A stretch of 64,000 bases of DNA from Catellicoccus marimammalium M35/04/3 (GTDB lineage Bacteria; Bacillota; Bacilli; Lactobacillales; Catellicoccaceae): NCBI RefSeq assembly GCF_000313915.1, contig NZ_AMYT01000007.1, positions 1-64,000 on the forward strand. The letters are read 5' to 3'. The notes beneath the pieces were generated by a model. That model was not told the origin of the DNA, ran no database searches, and worked only from the letters and a program-made list of their open reading frames with translations. Made by a program: the position numbers and the translations under genes. Of the stretch, positions 7,751-17,192 are shown piece by piece. How positions within the stretch are numbered: the first letter of the stretch is position 1; every line of letters starts with the position of its first letter.

Positions 7751-9187
7751 ATGGCAGAAGAAAAAGAGAAAAAACTAGGTCTTGTTGAGTTAACAATGCT
7801 TGTTATCGGTTCTATCATCGGTGGAGGAATCTTCAACTTAATGACAGATATGGCAGTTGCCACATCATTAGGTGGAATGATCATCGGTTGGATTATTACT
7901 GGTATCGGTATGGCATTCTTAGTACTATGTTTCGAAAACTTGAATGAAAAACGTCCAGATTTAGAAGCAGGTATTTTTAGTTACGCTAAAGAAGGTTTTG
8001 GAGATTACATGGGATTCAACTCCGCTTGGGGTTATTGGTTATCTGCATTTTTAGGAAATGTTGCTTACGCTACGCTATTATTTAGTTCTATTGGTTTCTT
8101 TATTCCTATCTTTGGTAATGGTCAAAACTTAGCTTCAGTAATTGGTGCATCTATCTTACTATGGGGTGTACATTTCTTAATTACTAAAGGGGTTGAATCT
8201 GCTGCGTTTATCAATAAAATTGTTACTTTTGCGAAATTAATTCCATTAGCAATCTTTATCGTAGCAGTAATTCTTTCATTCAAACTTGGCTTATTTACAC
8301 AAGATTTCTGGGGAACAGTAAGTGGTAAATTCGAATTTGGTCCAGTAATGCAACAAGTTAAAGCTTCAATGGCTGTAACTGTATGGGTATTCATCGGTAT
8401 TGAAGGTGCCGTTGTTTTATCTGGTCGTGCGAAAAACCGTAAAGATGTTGGTAAAGCTACAATCTTAGGTTTAATCACAGTATTATCAATTTATTGCTTA
8501 ATCACAGTATTATCATTTGGTGTAATGTCTCGTACAGGATTACAACACTTAACTCAACCTGCAATGGCTGAATTATTAGAACAATTAGTTGGTCATTGGG
8601 GAGCAATCTTAGTTAATATTGGGGTTATCGTTTCTGTATTAGGTGCTTGGTTATCATGGACAATGTTCTCAGCAGAATTACCATATCAAGCAGCTAAAGA
8701 GGGAGCTTTCCCTAAAGCATTCGCTAAAGAAAACAAAAATGGAGCACCTATTAATTCATTAATCTTTACAAACGTATTAGTACAATTATTTATCTTTACA
8801 TTCTTGATTAGTGATCGTGCTTACAATTTCTTATACACATTAGCAACATCTGCAATCTTAATTCCATATGCATTAACTGCATTCTACCAATTAAAATATT
8901 CTATCCAAGAAAAACAAGGTACACCTAAACGTACATGGAATATTATCATTGGTTTATTAGCAAGTATCTACAGTGTGTGGTTGATCTACGCAGGTGGTAC
9001 AACATACTTCTTATTAACAATGTTATTATTCTGCCCAGGTATTTTAGTATACGCATGGGTACGTAAAGAACAAGGTAAGAAATTATTCAAACCTTATGAA
9101 TGGGTAATCGCAATTATCGTTATTGTGTTATTCATCTTTGCTATCTATCAAATTATGACAGGTGCAATCGACATTAATAACTTATAA
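7751..9187 (+). CDS. arcD: Arginine/ornithine antiporter
   Basis: A 478-aa integral membrane transporter of the APC (basic amino acid/polyamine antiporter) family, with about 12-14 hydrophobic segments and the family signature GSIIGGGIFN in the first. It exchanges external arginine for internal ornithine, so uptake costs no energy. The start at 7751 follows GAGGTG; the ORF extends upstream to 7700 through the leader hairpin, which was rejected as coding. The order arcABDC places the transporter before the carbamate kinase. Confidence 0.95.
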   Translation: MAEEKEKKLGLVELTMLVIGSIIGGGIFNLMTDMAVATSLGGMIIGWIITGIGMAFLVLCFENLNEKRPDLEAGIFSYAKEGFGDYMGFNSAWGYWLSAFLGNVAYATLLFSSIGFFIPIFGNGQNLASVIGASILLWGVHFLITKGVESAAFINKIVTFAKLIPLAIFIVAVILSFKLGLFTQDFWGTVSGKFEFGPVMQQVKASMAVTVWVFIGIEGAVVLSGRAKNRKDVGKATILGLITVLSIYCLITVLSFGVMSRTGLQHLTQPAMAELLEQLVGHWGAILVNIGVIVSVLGAWLSWTMFSAELPYQAAKEGAFPKAFAKENKNGAPINSLIFTNVLVQLFIFTFLISDRAYNFLYTLATSAILIPYALTAFYQLKYSIQEKQGTPKRTWNIIIGLLASIYSVWLIYAGGTTYFLLTMLLFCPGILVYAWVRKEQGKKLFKPYEWVIAIIVIVLFIFAIYQIMTGAIDINNL

Positions 9188-9197
9188 TAAGAAAAGG

Positions 9198-9246
9198 ATG
9201 AGTAGCAGTCGTTACGCTACTCATTCATTAAGAGGAATTTCCTCTT
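9198..9246 (+). other. Two hairpins between arcD and arcC
   Basis: ATGAGTAGC (9198-9206) pairs with GCTACTCAT (9216-9224), then AAGAGGAA (9230-9237) with TTCCTCTT (9239-9246). Neither is followed by a T run, which suggests mRNA processing or stability elements. Confidence 0.6.
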
Positions 9247-9296
9247 AAATGATTATCAACGTAAAATATAATCGACAAATAAAGGAGAATATAACA

Positions 9297-10241
9297 ATGT
9301 CACAAAAAATCGTAGTCGCTTTAGGCGGAAATGCTATTTTATCAAAAGATGCTTCAGCTGAAGCTCAAAAAGATGCTTTACGTCGTACAGCAGAACAATT
9401 ATTAAAATTCATCCAAAACGGAGATGCATTAACAATCTCTCACGGTAACGGACCTCAAGTAGGTAACTTGTTATTACAACAACAAGCTGCTGATTCAGAA
9501 AAAAATCCAGCAATGCCATTAGATACATGTGTAGCTATGACTGAAGGTAGTATCGGTTTCTGGTTACAAAATGCTATGTTAGACTTATTACGTCAAAACA
9601 ACATTGATAAAGATGTAGTATCTTTAATCACTCAAGTAGAAGTTTCTGCAGAAGATCCAGCATTTGCTAACCCAACAAAACCAATCGGACCATTCGTTAC
9701 AGAAGAAGAAGCAAAACAAGCAATGGCTGAAAATGCGGATACAACTTATAAAGAAGATGCAGGTCGTGGATGGCGTAAAGTTGTTGCTTCACCAAAACCA
9801 ATCGACATTTGCGAAAAAAATGTTATCAACTCATTAGTTAACCAAGGCGTAATCACAATCAGCGTTGGTGGTGGGGGAATCCCAGTAGTTAAAAAAGATA
9901 ACAAATTCGTTGGTGTAGAAGCAGTTATCGACAAAGACTTCGCATCAGAAAAATTAGCTGAATTAATCGATGCAGATACATTATTAATTTTAACTGCTGT
10001 AGATAATGTTTACATTAACTACAACAAACCAGATCAAAAGAAATTAGAAGAAGTTTCTGTTGAAGAAGCTGAAGAATACATTGCACAAGGTCAATTTGCT
10101 GCAGGAAGCATGTTACCAAAAGTAGAAGCTGCTTTAGCATTCGTTAAAGGACATAAAGACCGTCGTGCAGTAATTACTTCATTAGATAACATTGAAGAAT
10201 TTATCAAAAACGGTGCAGGTACAGTAATCGTAGACCGTTAA
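9297..10241 (+). CDS. arcC: Carbamate kinase
   Basis: A 314-aa amino-acid-kinase-fold enzyme that transfers phosphate from carbamoyl phosphate to ADP, the ATP-yielding step of the ADI pathway. The N-terminal [19 protein letters not shown] and a Gly-rich [10 protein letters not shown] segment are characteristic. The ATG at 9297 follows AAAGGAG; an upstream ATG at 9249 lies before the RBS. Codon bias matches arcA and arcB. Confidence 0.97.
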   Translation: MSQKIVVALGGNAILSKDASAEAQKDALRRTAEQLLKFIQNGDALTISHGNGPQVGNLLLQQQAADSEKNPAMPLDTCVAMTEGSIGFWLQNAMLDLLRQNNIDKDVVSLITQVEVSAEDPAFANPTKPIGPFVTEEEAKQAMAENADTTYKEDAGRGWRKVVASPKPIDICEKNVINSLVNQGVITISVGGGGIPVVKKDNKFVGVEAVIDKDFASEKLAELIDADTLLILTAVDNVYINYNKPDQKKLEEVSVEEAEEYIAQGQFAAGSMLPKVEAALAFVKGHKDRRAVITSLDNIEEFIKNGAGTVIVDR

Positions 10242-10268
10242 TTATAAAAAATTAAGGTAGAATTTGGG

Positions 10269-10913
10269 ATGAAAACATTATTTTTAGACATTTTAAAACA
10301 TCGTCCGTACTCAGAAGAGGGACAATTTTTACAAAATAAAATTATTACTCGTCGATATCCAAAAAACCAAGTTTTATTCTATCAATGGGAGGACGCACAG
10401 TGGATATATATGCCTGTTGATGGATTAGTGGTGTTAAATCGATATGAGGATAATGGTGATTTGCTTTACCACGGATTGGTATTGCCTGATACTTTCTTTC
10501 CTTTAACCAATGTCTTTGGGCAAGAACAATACGAGTATGAAGCAATGACATTAACTGAAGTTGAAACATGGCAAATGAAAAAAGAAGATTTCATCTTATT
10601 TTTAGAACGTTTTCCCCAATACTACCCACAATTATGTCAAGATTTAGTGAAGATCAATAGTCGTCTAGAAGAGAGATTGCATTTCTTAATGGTCGCAAGT
10701 GCCAAAGAAAGAATAGAGAATATTGTCCTAAATCTAATTGAAGATTATGGCGTCCAGCAAGGAGACTGGAATGTGTTACCATGGCCGATCACGGTAACAG
10801 AAATTGCGCAAATTAGTGGTACCACAAGGGAAACTGCTTCTTTAGCAATGAATCAACTACGCCGTAATGGTTCTATTCGTTATGAACATAAGCAACTCTC
10901 TTTACCAATTTAA
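10269..10913 (+). CDS. arcR: Crp/Fnr-family regulator, ArcR type
   Basis: A 214-aa protein with an N-terminal cNMP-binding-like beta-roll and a C-terminal winged helix. The helix-turn-helix is in VTEIAQISGTTRETASLAMNQL. It lacks the Cys cluster of Fnr, so direct oxygen sensing by an Fe-S centre is unlikely. In other Firmicutes ArcR activates the arc operon. It lies 27 bp after arcC, with a weak RBS (AAGGTAG) and plain codon use, consistent with low expression from the end of the operon. I found no convincing TGTGA-N6-TCACA site before arcA. Confidence 0.88.
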   Translation: MKTLFLDILKHRPYSEEGQFLQNKIITRRYPKNQVLFYQWEDAQWIYMPVDGLVVLNRYEDNGDLLYHGLVLPDTFFPLTNVFGQEQYEYEAMTLTEVETWQMKKEDFILFLERFPQYYPQLCQDLVKINSRLEERLHFLMVASAKERIENIVLNLIEDYGVQQGDWNVLPWPITVTEIAQISGTTRETASLAMNQLRRNGSIRYEHKQLSLPI

Positions 10914-10925
10914 GAAAATTCAAAG

Positions 10926-10966
10926 AAGAAGTGGATATCAATTTTTGGTATCCACTTTCTTTTTTG
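10926..10966 (+). terminator. Terminator of the arc operon
   Basis: GTGGATA (10931-10937) pairs with TATCCAC (10949-10955), flanked by A-rich and T-rich arms, then a T run. Confidence 0.85.
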
Positions 10967-11065
10967 TAAATTGTAGAATATAGTTTTTTTTGAAGCGTTT
11001 AGTGGTAAAATAATAAAGATGGTGTTAAATTAAAAAGATGTAAATTTTTAGAAAGTTGGAACAAA

Positions 11066-12748
11066 ATGACAGAGGAAAAGATGGAAGTTTCCACAGATGA
11101 TTATGTGGATTCAGAATCAAAAGAAGAACTTGTTCATGAAGAGATAGAAGAAAATAATAATATTGTTAAAGGTTCATTATGGATGACCATCGGAAGTATT
11201 ACTTCTCGACTATTAGGAGCTGTTTATATTATTCCTTGGTATGCTTGGATGGGTGAACATGCGGAAATGGCTAATAGTTTATTTGGGAAAGGATACAATA
11301 TTTATTCTTTCTTCTTGATGATTGCGACGGCAGGAATTCCAAGTGCTGTAGGGAAGCAAATTGCCAAATATAATGCTTTAAATGAATATCGACTAAGTGA
11401 TCGTCTATTCCGAAAATCATTGGGATTGATGTCTATTTTTGGCTTTATTTTTGCGGCCGTCATGTTTTTTGCAGCACCTGTTTTAGCGCAAGGAGATATG
11501 AATTTAGTGCCGACGATGCGAGCACTGAGTTTATCGGTGTTAATTTTCCCATGTATGAGTGTCGTTCGTGGTTACTTTATGGGGAATCAAGATTTGATGC
11601 CAAGTGCTGTTTCGCAAATTGTTGAACAATTCATTCGTGTATTTTATATGCTATTAATGACTTTCATTATTATGAAAGTTCTTTCTGGAGATTATGTCGC
11701 AGCCGTGACTCAATCTACCTTTGCTGCGTTTGTCGGAATGATTGGTTCTTTTGCCGTTCTAGGTTACTTTTATTGGAAGGGCCGTAAAGAACGAAGTATT
11801 CGAATGGCGAATAGTAATAATGAATTGAGTGTTTCTACTACTTCTTTGATTAAAGAAATGTTGATTGAAGCCATTCCCTTCATTATTATCGGTTCAGCGA
11901 TTCCTTTATTTAAATTGGTCGATCAATATACCTTTGAACCAATGATGAAGCAGTTTACTAGTTATTCTAGTACGCAATTAAAAGAGATGTTTAGTATTTT
12001 AAGTGTCAATCCAGACAAATTGACAATGATTATCATTTCTCTAGCGACTTCTTTATCTGCTGCGAGCTTACCAGTAATTACGGAAGCTTTTATTAAAGGA
12101 GATCGTAAAGGAGTAGGGAAATTATGTAGTGAAAGTATTCAATTATTTTGTCTTGTAATGTTCCCTGCAATTGTTGGAATGTCGATTGTTGCTGTTCCAG
12201 TATATACAATCTTTTATGGACATAACATGTTAGGATCAGAAGTGCTGATTGCTTGTACCGTCTCGAGTTTAGTCTCTGGTTTCTTTATGTTATCTTCTGT
12301 TTTATTACAGGCGATGTTTATGAATCGTCAATTGTTAATTGAATTGGCCATTGGATTTATTGTTAAATGTATCATTCAATATCCATGTATTTATGCTTTT
12401 AAAATTTATGGTCCAATTATTGCAACAACGATTGCTTTTTGTATTACGGATTTACTAATTATTCGTTCGTTAACCAAAGCATCAGATATTCGTCTATCTC
12501 TTTTAGGCAAACGATTATTATTAATTTTATTAATGACTACCCTTATGGGAGTGGGAACTTTTTTAGCCGAACATTTATTATGTCAATGGTTATCTCCTGC
12601 TTCTCGACTTGGCGCAATGGTTTTATTTGCGATTTGTTTAGGTGTAGGAGTAGTTATCTACGCATATTTTGTTTTAAAAACAAGAATTGGCGATGTCTTA
12701 TTAGGACAAAAAATTGGCGGATTACGCCAAAAATTAAGAATCAAGTAA
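11066..12748 (+). CDS. Polysaccharide biosynthesis/lipid II flippase-type membrane protein (YtgP/SpoVB/MurJ family)
   Basis: A 560-aa protein with an acidic cytoplasmic N-terminus of about 33 residues and then about 14 transmembrane segments beginning GSLWMTIGSITSRLLG, the entry motif of the MOP-superfamily PST/MurJ group. The closest named relatives are YtgP of Bacillus and streptococci, which act as lipid II flippases in peptidoglycan synthesis. The RBS before 11066 is weak; ATG at 11081 preceded by GAGGAAAAG is a possible alternative start. It sits alone between two terminators, followed by rsuA. Family sure, substrate inferred. Confidence 0.88.
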   Translation: MTEEKMEVSTDDYVDSESKEELVHEEIEENNNIVKGSLWMTIGSITSRLLGAVYIIPWYAWMGEHAEMANSLFGKGYNIYSFFLMIATAGIPSAVGKQIAKYNALNEYRLSDRLFRKSLGLMSIFGFIFAAVMFFAAPVLAQGDMNLVPTMRALSLSVLIFPCMSVVRGYFMGNQDLMPSAVSQIVEQFIRVFYMLLMTFIIMKVLSGDYVAAVTQSTFAAFVGMIGSFAVLGYFYWKGRKERSIRMANSNNELSVSTTSLIKEMLIEAIPFIIIGSAIPLFKLVDQYTFEPMMKQFTSYSSTQLKEMFSILSVNPDKLTMIIISLATSLSAASLPVITEAFIKGDRKGVGKLCSESIQLFCLVMFPAIVGMSIVAVPVYTIFYGHNMLGSEVLIACTVSSLVSGFFMLSSVLLQAMFMNRQLLIELAIGFIVKCIIQYPCIYAFKIYGPIIATTIAFCITDLLIIRSLTKASDIRLSLLGKRLLLILLMTTLMGVGTFLAEHLLCQWLSPASRLGAMVLFAICLGVGVVIYAYFVLKTRIGDVLLGQKIGGLRQKLRIK

Positions 12749-12749
12749 A

Positions 12750-12777
12750 GAAGACGAAGATTTCGTCTTCTTTTTTT
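12750..12777 (+). terminator. Terminator after the flippase gene
   Basis: GAAGACGAA (12750-12758) pairs with TTCGTCTTC (12762-12770), then seven T. The stem begins right after the stop codon. Confidence 0.92.
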
Positions 12778-12794
12778 ATCATAGAGGTGAAAGC

Positions 12795-13517
12795 ATGAGA
12801 ATAGATCAATTATTGAGTAAAGTAGGTTATGGTTCAAGAAAAGAAGTGAAGCAACTCTTAAAAAAAGAAGAGGTTTGTTGCGATGGAAAACGAATTAAAG
12901 ATGGAAAGTACCAAGTGGATCCAGAACAACAACTCATTACGGTGAATCAAGAAAAAATTCAATACCAAAAATATCGTTATTACTTACTAAATAAACCCAA
13001 AGGATGTGTTTCAGCCACAGAAGATGCTCAGCATCGAACGGTTCTTTCGTATTTAAAAAAAGAAGACCAAAAAGAAGTATTTCCTGTGGGACGATTAGAT
13101 AAAGACACAACTGGACTTTTATTATTAACTAATAATGGAGAGTTGGCCCATGAATTACTTGCTCCCAAAAAACATGTAGATAAATTATACTGGGCAAAAA
13201 TTGATGGTCCTGTTACAAAAGAAGCACAAGAGGCTTTTGCTAAAGGAATCTCTCTCAATGAAAAAGAACAAGCAAAGCCAGCGCAGTTAAATCCTTTAGC
13301 GCAAAAAGAAGGGGATTGGGCAGAGGTTACGATTTCAGAAGGGAAATTTCACCAAGTCAAACGAATGTTCCATGCAGTAGGAAGAGAAGTCTTAGCCTTA
13401 GAAAGAAGAAGTATGGGGCCTTTACAATTGCCCAATGACTTGGCTCAAGGTGAGTATCGACCACTCACAAAAGAAGAACTTTCGGCTTTAGAACGTCTTA
13501 CAGGGATAGAGTTGTAA
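12795..13517 (+). CDS. rsuA: Pseudouridine synthase, RsuA family
   Basis: A 240-aa enzyme with an N-terminal S4 RNA-binding domain (RIDQLLSKVGYGSRKEV) and the catalytic-Asp motif GRLDKDTTGLLLLT. Members make pseudouridine 516 in 16S rRNA, and the length fits RsuA better than RluB. RBS GAGGTG. It stands between the flippase terminator and pepV. Confidence 0.92.
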   Translation: MRIDQLLSKVGYGSRKEVKQLLKKEEVCCDGKRIKDGKYQVDPEQQLITVNQEKIQYQKYRYYLLNKPKGCVSATEDAQHRTVLSYLKKEDQKEVFPVGRLDKDTTGLLLLTNNGELAHELLAPKKHVDKLYWAKIDGPVTKEAQEAFAKGISLNEKEQAKPAQLNPLAQKEGDWAEVTISEGKFHQVKRMFHAVGREVLALERRSMGPLQLPNDLAQGEYRPLTKEELSALERLTGIEL

Positions 13518-13598
13518 TATAATATTCGTATCTATCGGAAAAATATGCTAGAATGGGAGTAACATGAGAGGGATATCTCATATATAGGAGGAATTTTT

Positions 13599-15005
13599 AT
13601 GACTGTAGATTTTAAAGCAGAAGTAGAAAAACGTTGGGATGACTTATTAGCTGACTTGAAAACAGTATTAGCAGTTCCAAGTGTACGCGATGATAGTCAA
13701 GCCACAGAAGATGCTCCATTAGGACCTGGTCCACGTGATGCATTATTAAAATTTTTAGAAATTTTTGAACGTGATGGATTTAAAACAAAAAATGTAGATA
13801 ACTTAGCAGGTTACTTAGAATACGGTGAAGGCGACGAAATGTTAGGAATTATCGGACACGTCGACGTTGTTCCTGTAGGTGACGGCTGGGATTCAGATCC
13901 ATTTACACCAGTAATTAAAGATAACCGTATTTACGCTCGTGGTTCTAGTGATGACAAAGGACCTACAATGGCCGCTTACTACGGATTAAAAATTATTAAA
14001 GAATTAGGTTTACCTGTTTCAAAACGTATCCGTTTAATTTTAGGTACAGACGAAGAAACAGGTTGGACAGGAATGACTCATTACTTAGAAACAGAAGAAA
14101 CTCCAGACTTTGGTTTCTCTCCAGATGCTGAATTCCCAATCATCAACGGAGAAAAAGGGAACATGGTAATGAACATTCATACAAAAGGAGCAAATGATGG
14201 AGCTTACCAATTAATTAAATTTGATGCAGGTATGCGTCCAAACATGGTTCCTGATTTAGCAGTAGCAATGGTTCAATTCCCAGAAGCAGAAACAGATGCT
14301 CTTGTAGATGCATTTGGTGCTTTCTTAGATGAATCTCCAGTAACAGGTAAAATTGATATTGATGATAACATTGCGACAATTACTGTTAATGGTAAAGCAG
14401 CTCACGGAGCAAAACCAAATACAGGAATTAATGCAGCAACATTCTTAGCAACATTCTTAGCGAAATATGACTTCAATGGAGCTGCTCGTGACTACTTAGG
14501 AATCATCACTGATTTATTACATGAACAACCATTCGCTGACAAACTTGGTTTGAAAGAATGCGACGAAAACATGGGAGATTTAACAATGAACGTTGGTATC
14601 TTCAAATTTGATCAAGAATCTGAAGATAACACAATCAACTTAAACTTCCGCTTCCCTACAGGAACAGATGAACGTATCGCTAACCAAGTTGGTGAAAAAG
14701 TTGCTCCTTACCATGCAACAGTGAACTTAGAACCAGGTACACACGTTCCTCACTACGTACCAGGAGATGATCCACTAGTACAAACATTATTAGATGTTTA
14801 CCATGAACACACAGGATTACCTGCTCATGAACAAGTAATCGGTGGTGGTACTTTTGGTCGTTTATTAGAACGAGGCGTGGCTTATGGTGCAATGTTCCCA
14901 AATAGTATTGATACAATGCACCAACCAAACGAATTTATGGATTTAGACGATTTATTCCGTTCTGCAGTTATTTATGCAGATGCAATTTATCGCTTAGCAA
15001 AATAA
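13599..15005 (+). CDS. pepV: Dipeptidase PepV
   Basis: A 468-aa zinc metallopeptidase of the M20 family that cleaves a broad range of dipeptides in the cytoplasm. Metal-binding and catalytic motifs are GHVDVVPVGD, RGSSDDKGP, TDEETGW and the C-terminal MHQPNE. The long insertion between the catalytic halves (the lid domain of PepV) is present. GGAGG precedes the ATG. Codon use is biased toward highly expressed codons, as in the arc genes and ldh, consistent with a main peptide-utilising enzyme. Confidence 0.95.
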   Translation: MTVDFKAEVEKRWDDLLADLKTVLAVPSVRDDSQATEDAPLGPGPRDALLKFLEIFERDGFKTKNVDNLAGYLEYGEGDEMLGIIGHVDVVPVGDGWDSDPFTPVIKDNRIYARGSSDDKGPTMAAYYGLKIIKELGLPVSKRIRLILGTDEETGWTGMTHYLETEETPDFGFSPDAEFPIINGEKGNMVMNIHTKGANDGAYQLIKFDAGMRPNMVPDLAVAMVQFPEAETDALVDAFGAFLDESPVTGKIDIDDNIATITVNGKAAHGAKPNTGINAATFLATFLAKYDFNGAARDYLGIITDLLHEQPFADKLGLKECDENMGDLTMNVGIFKFDQESEDNTINLNFRFPTGTDERIANQVGEKVAPYHATVNLEPGTHVPHYVPGDDPLVQTLLDVYHEHTGLPAHEQVIGGGTFGRLLERGVAYGAMFPNSIDTMHQPNEFMDLDDLFRSAVIYADAIYRLAK

Positions 15006-15016
15006 GATAAAGATGA

Positions 15017-15047
15017 GAAAAGGGTCTATTTTTAGACTCTTTTCTTT
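15017..15047 (+). terminator. Terminator after pepV
   Basis: A 12-bp stem GAAAAGGGTCTA (15017-15028) with TAGACTCTTTTC (15033-15044), one G-T pair, then T's. Confidence 0.9.
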
Positions 15048-15103
15048 ACTTTTTGCGTTCTTTTCGTCATAATAAATAAAAAAATTTAATCGAGGATAAG
15101 AAA

Positions 15104-15958
15104 ATGAATAAAGAAAAAATTGCTATTTTGGTGGATTCTGCTTGCGATGTACCGCAATATTTACAAGAGGAATTACCGATTTATTGTGCTCCAGTAACGA
15201 TTCAATATCCAAATGAATGTTACTTTGATCGCGTAAATATTACACCTGATGAAGTTTATGATCGATTAGAAAAAGAAATTCCTACAACTTCTTTACCTAC
15301 TGGAGAAAATGTCGAAAAAGTATTAACACAAATTCAAAAAGATGGTTATGAAAAAGTCATTGCTTTTACGATTTCTTCTGCTTTGAGTGGAACGTATCGA
15401 TTTATTGAGCTGATGTTAGAAGATAGCCCATTAGAAGGAAAAGTGATTGATACAAAAAGTATTGGAATTGGTAGTGGTTTATTTGCAATTGAAGCGGCTC
15501 AGTTAGCAGAATCAGGTCGTACTTTTGCAGAAATTGTGCGTACTTGTAGTGAAACAAAGAAAAGTAAGGTTTTCATTAGTTTAAGCACGTTAGAATATTT
15601 ACAAAAAGGTGGACGCATTGGTCTTGTTAGTGCAAAAGTAGGACAGTTACTGAAAGTAAAACCCATTATTTCTTGTAACCATGAAGGAGTGTATTACACA
15701 GCCGCAAAAGTAAGAGGAAAAAGAAAACGAATCCCTGAATTATTAAAATTAGTGGATGAAGTGCTCGATGAACATGGACAACATCCATTTGTTTTAGCAG
15801 TTGCACATGGAAAAGATGACCAAGCTGAAGCATTATATGAGGAAATGAAAGAACGTTATAGTCACGCTCAACATATTTATTATGGAGACATTAGTCCTGC
15901 TTTGGGCGTACATACAGGACCGGGCCTATTGGGCGTAGGAATTTATTTTTTAGGATAG
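15104..15958 (+). CDS. DegV family fatty-acid-binding protein
   Basis: A 284-aa DegV protein with the opening strand VDSACDVP, TSLPTGENV and ISSALSGTY motifs that line the fatty-acid site. The related FakB proteins hand bound fatty acids to FakA kinase for phospholipid synthesis; which chain this one prefers, or whether it is a FakB, cannot be read here. GAGGAT serves as RBS. Single gene between terminators. Confidence 0.9.
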   Translation: MNKEKIAILVDSACDVPQYLQEELPIYCAPVTIQYPNECYFDRVNITPDEVYDRLEKEIPTTSLPTGENVEKVLTQIQKDGYEKVIAFTISSALSGTYRFIELMLEDSPLEGKVIDTKSIGIGSGLFAIEAAQLAESGRTFAEIVRTCSETKKSKVFISLSTLEYLQKGGRIGLVSAKVGQLLKVKPIISCNHEGVYYTAAKVRGKRKRIPELLKLVDEVLDEHGQHPFVLAVAHGKDDQAEALYEEMKERYSHAQHIYYGDISPALGVHTGPGLLGVGIYFLG

Positions 15959-15982
15959 AGAGGAAGGCTTCCTCTCTTTTTT
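15958..15982 (+). terminator. Terminator after degV
   Basis: GAGAGGAA (15958-15965) pairs with TTCCTCTC (15969-15976), 3-nt loop, then six T. A TATAAT at 15985-15990 immediately after it may be the -10 of the yhaO operon. Confidence 0.9.
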
Positions 15983-16007
15983 GTTATAATAAAAAAGAGG
16001 TGAGATT

Positions 16008-17192
16008 ATGAAATTTATGCATATTGCGGATTTACATCTCGATCGACCTTTCGAAGGAATTCAACATATTTCTTCTTTTTTACAAGAAAAATTTCAGGAA
16101 AATAGTGCCCAAGTGCTAGAGAATATTTTGCAGACGGCTATTGAAGAAGACATCGATTTTTTATTGATTGTTGGAGATACTTTTCATCAAGCACATGTCA
16201 GTTATGAAATGCAAGAACTATGGGTGCACTTTCTACAACAGTTAATCGATGAAGGAATTCAACCTTGTGTTGTTTTTGGGAATCATGATTATTATGACCC
16301 AGCGCGCTATTGGTTAACATGGCCAGAAGAAGTGATTTATTGGGACTCAGAAGAAGTAGAGACAAAATATATTGAATCGGCCACAGGAGAGCTGATTGCG
16401 ATTAGTGCTTTTTCTTATTGTCATGCCCATATTAAAGAGGAAAAAGCAACACAATTTCCTTGGCGCGATGAAGAAGTAGATTATCATTTGGGATTATATC
16501 ATGGTCAACAAGGGCAAAATGAATATGCCCCTTTTCAATTAGAGACTCTAAAAAGTCGAGGATATGACTATTGGGCATTAGGACATATTCATCGTTATCA
16601 ATTGTTATCAGAAAGAATTGCGTACAGTGGAACGATTCAAGGGAAATTACGCAAGGAATGGAATTTAGGACGAGCAATTATTGGAGAATTGAATGCAGGG
16701 CGATGTGACATTCGTCCTGTCTTATTATCTCCACTGTATTATCAAAAGATAGAAATAACGATTACGAATCAAACGATTGCAGAATTGATTCAAGAAATGC
16801 ACCAACAATGTCTCTATCAAGGGGATACTGTGGTAGATGTAGAATTGATTTTTACAGAAGAAAGTGATGAGGCGGTAAAAGAAGAATTAGAATCTGCAGA
16901 TTTTCGTCATTATTTATATCAAGGATTAGCGACAGGAGAGCATCTCTTTGTCATCTCTTTACGTTATCGTTATCCTTCTTCTTCCTTCCACTTTTTAGAT
17001 GAAAAATTAAAAGAAGAAATTGCTCAGCATTATCAAGAAGAAGAGTTGTTTTCTGCTGTAGGAGAGATTATTTTTCAAGATGAATCCCTCGCACCCTACA
17101 CAAAAATGCTAATGCAAAATCGTCATTCTATTATTGAAGAAGCGTTGGATTCGTTAGAAGAAGATTTAAAGGAAATACAAGATGAAAATTAA
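16008..17192 (+). CDS. yhaO: DNA repair exonuclease YhaO (SbcD/Mre11-like metallophosphoesterase)
   Basis: A 394-aa calcineurin-like phosphoesterase. Metal-ligand motifs are HIADLHLD, VGDTFHQ, GNHDYYD and LGHIHRYQ. By analogy with SbcD/Mre11 it processes DNA ends together with the ATPase encoded next. RBS GAGGTG. The stop codon overlaps yhaN by 11 bp, indicating coupled translation of the two subunits. Confidence 0.92.
   Translation: MKFMHIADLHLDRPFEGIQHISSFLQEKFQENSAQVLENILQTAIEEDIDFLLIVGDTFHQAHVSYEMQELWVHFLQQLIDEGIQPCVVFGNHDYYDPARYWLTWPEEVIYWDSEEVETKYIESATGELIAISAFSYCHAHIKEEKATQFPWRDEEVDYHLGLYHGQQGQNEYAPFQLETLKSRGYDYWALGHIHRYQLLSERIAYSGTIQGKLRKEWNLGRAIIGELNAGRCDIRPVLLSPLYYQKIEITITNQTIAELIQEMHQQCLYQGDTVVDVELIFTEESDEAVKEELESADFRHYLYQGLATGEHLFVISLRYRYPSSSFHFLDEKLKEEIAQHYQEEELFSAVGEIIFQDESLAPYTKMLMQNRHSIIEEALDSLEEDLKEIQDEN

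Noticed and set aside
8122-8478. 118-codon minus-strand ORF inside arcD, and similar long antisense ORFs in leuS, mutS2, uvrC and metG
   Set aside because: They are antisense shadows of well-identified genes, without RBS and with implausible compositions.
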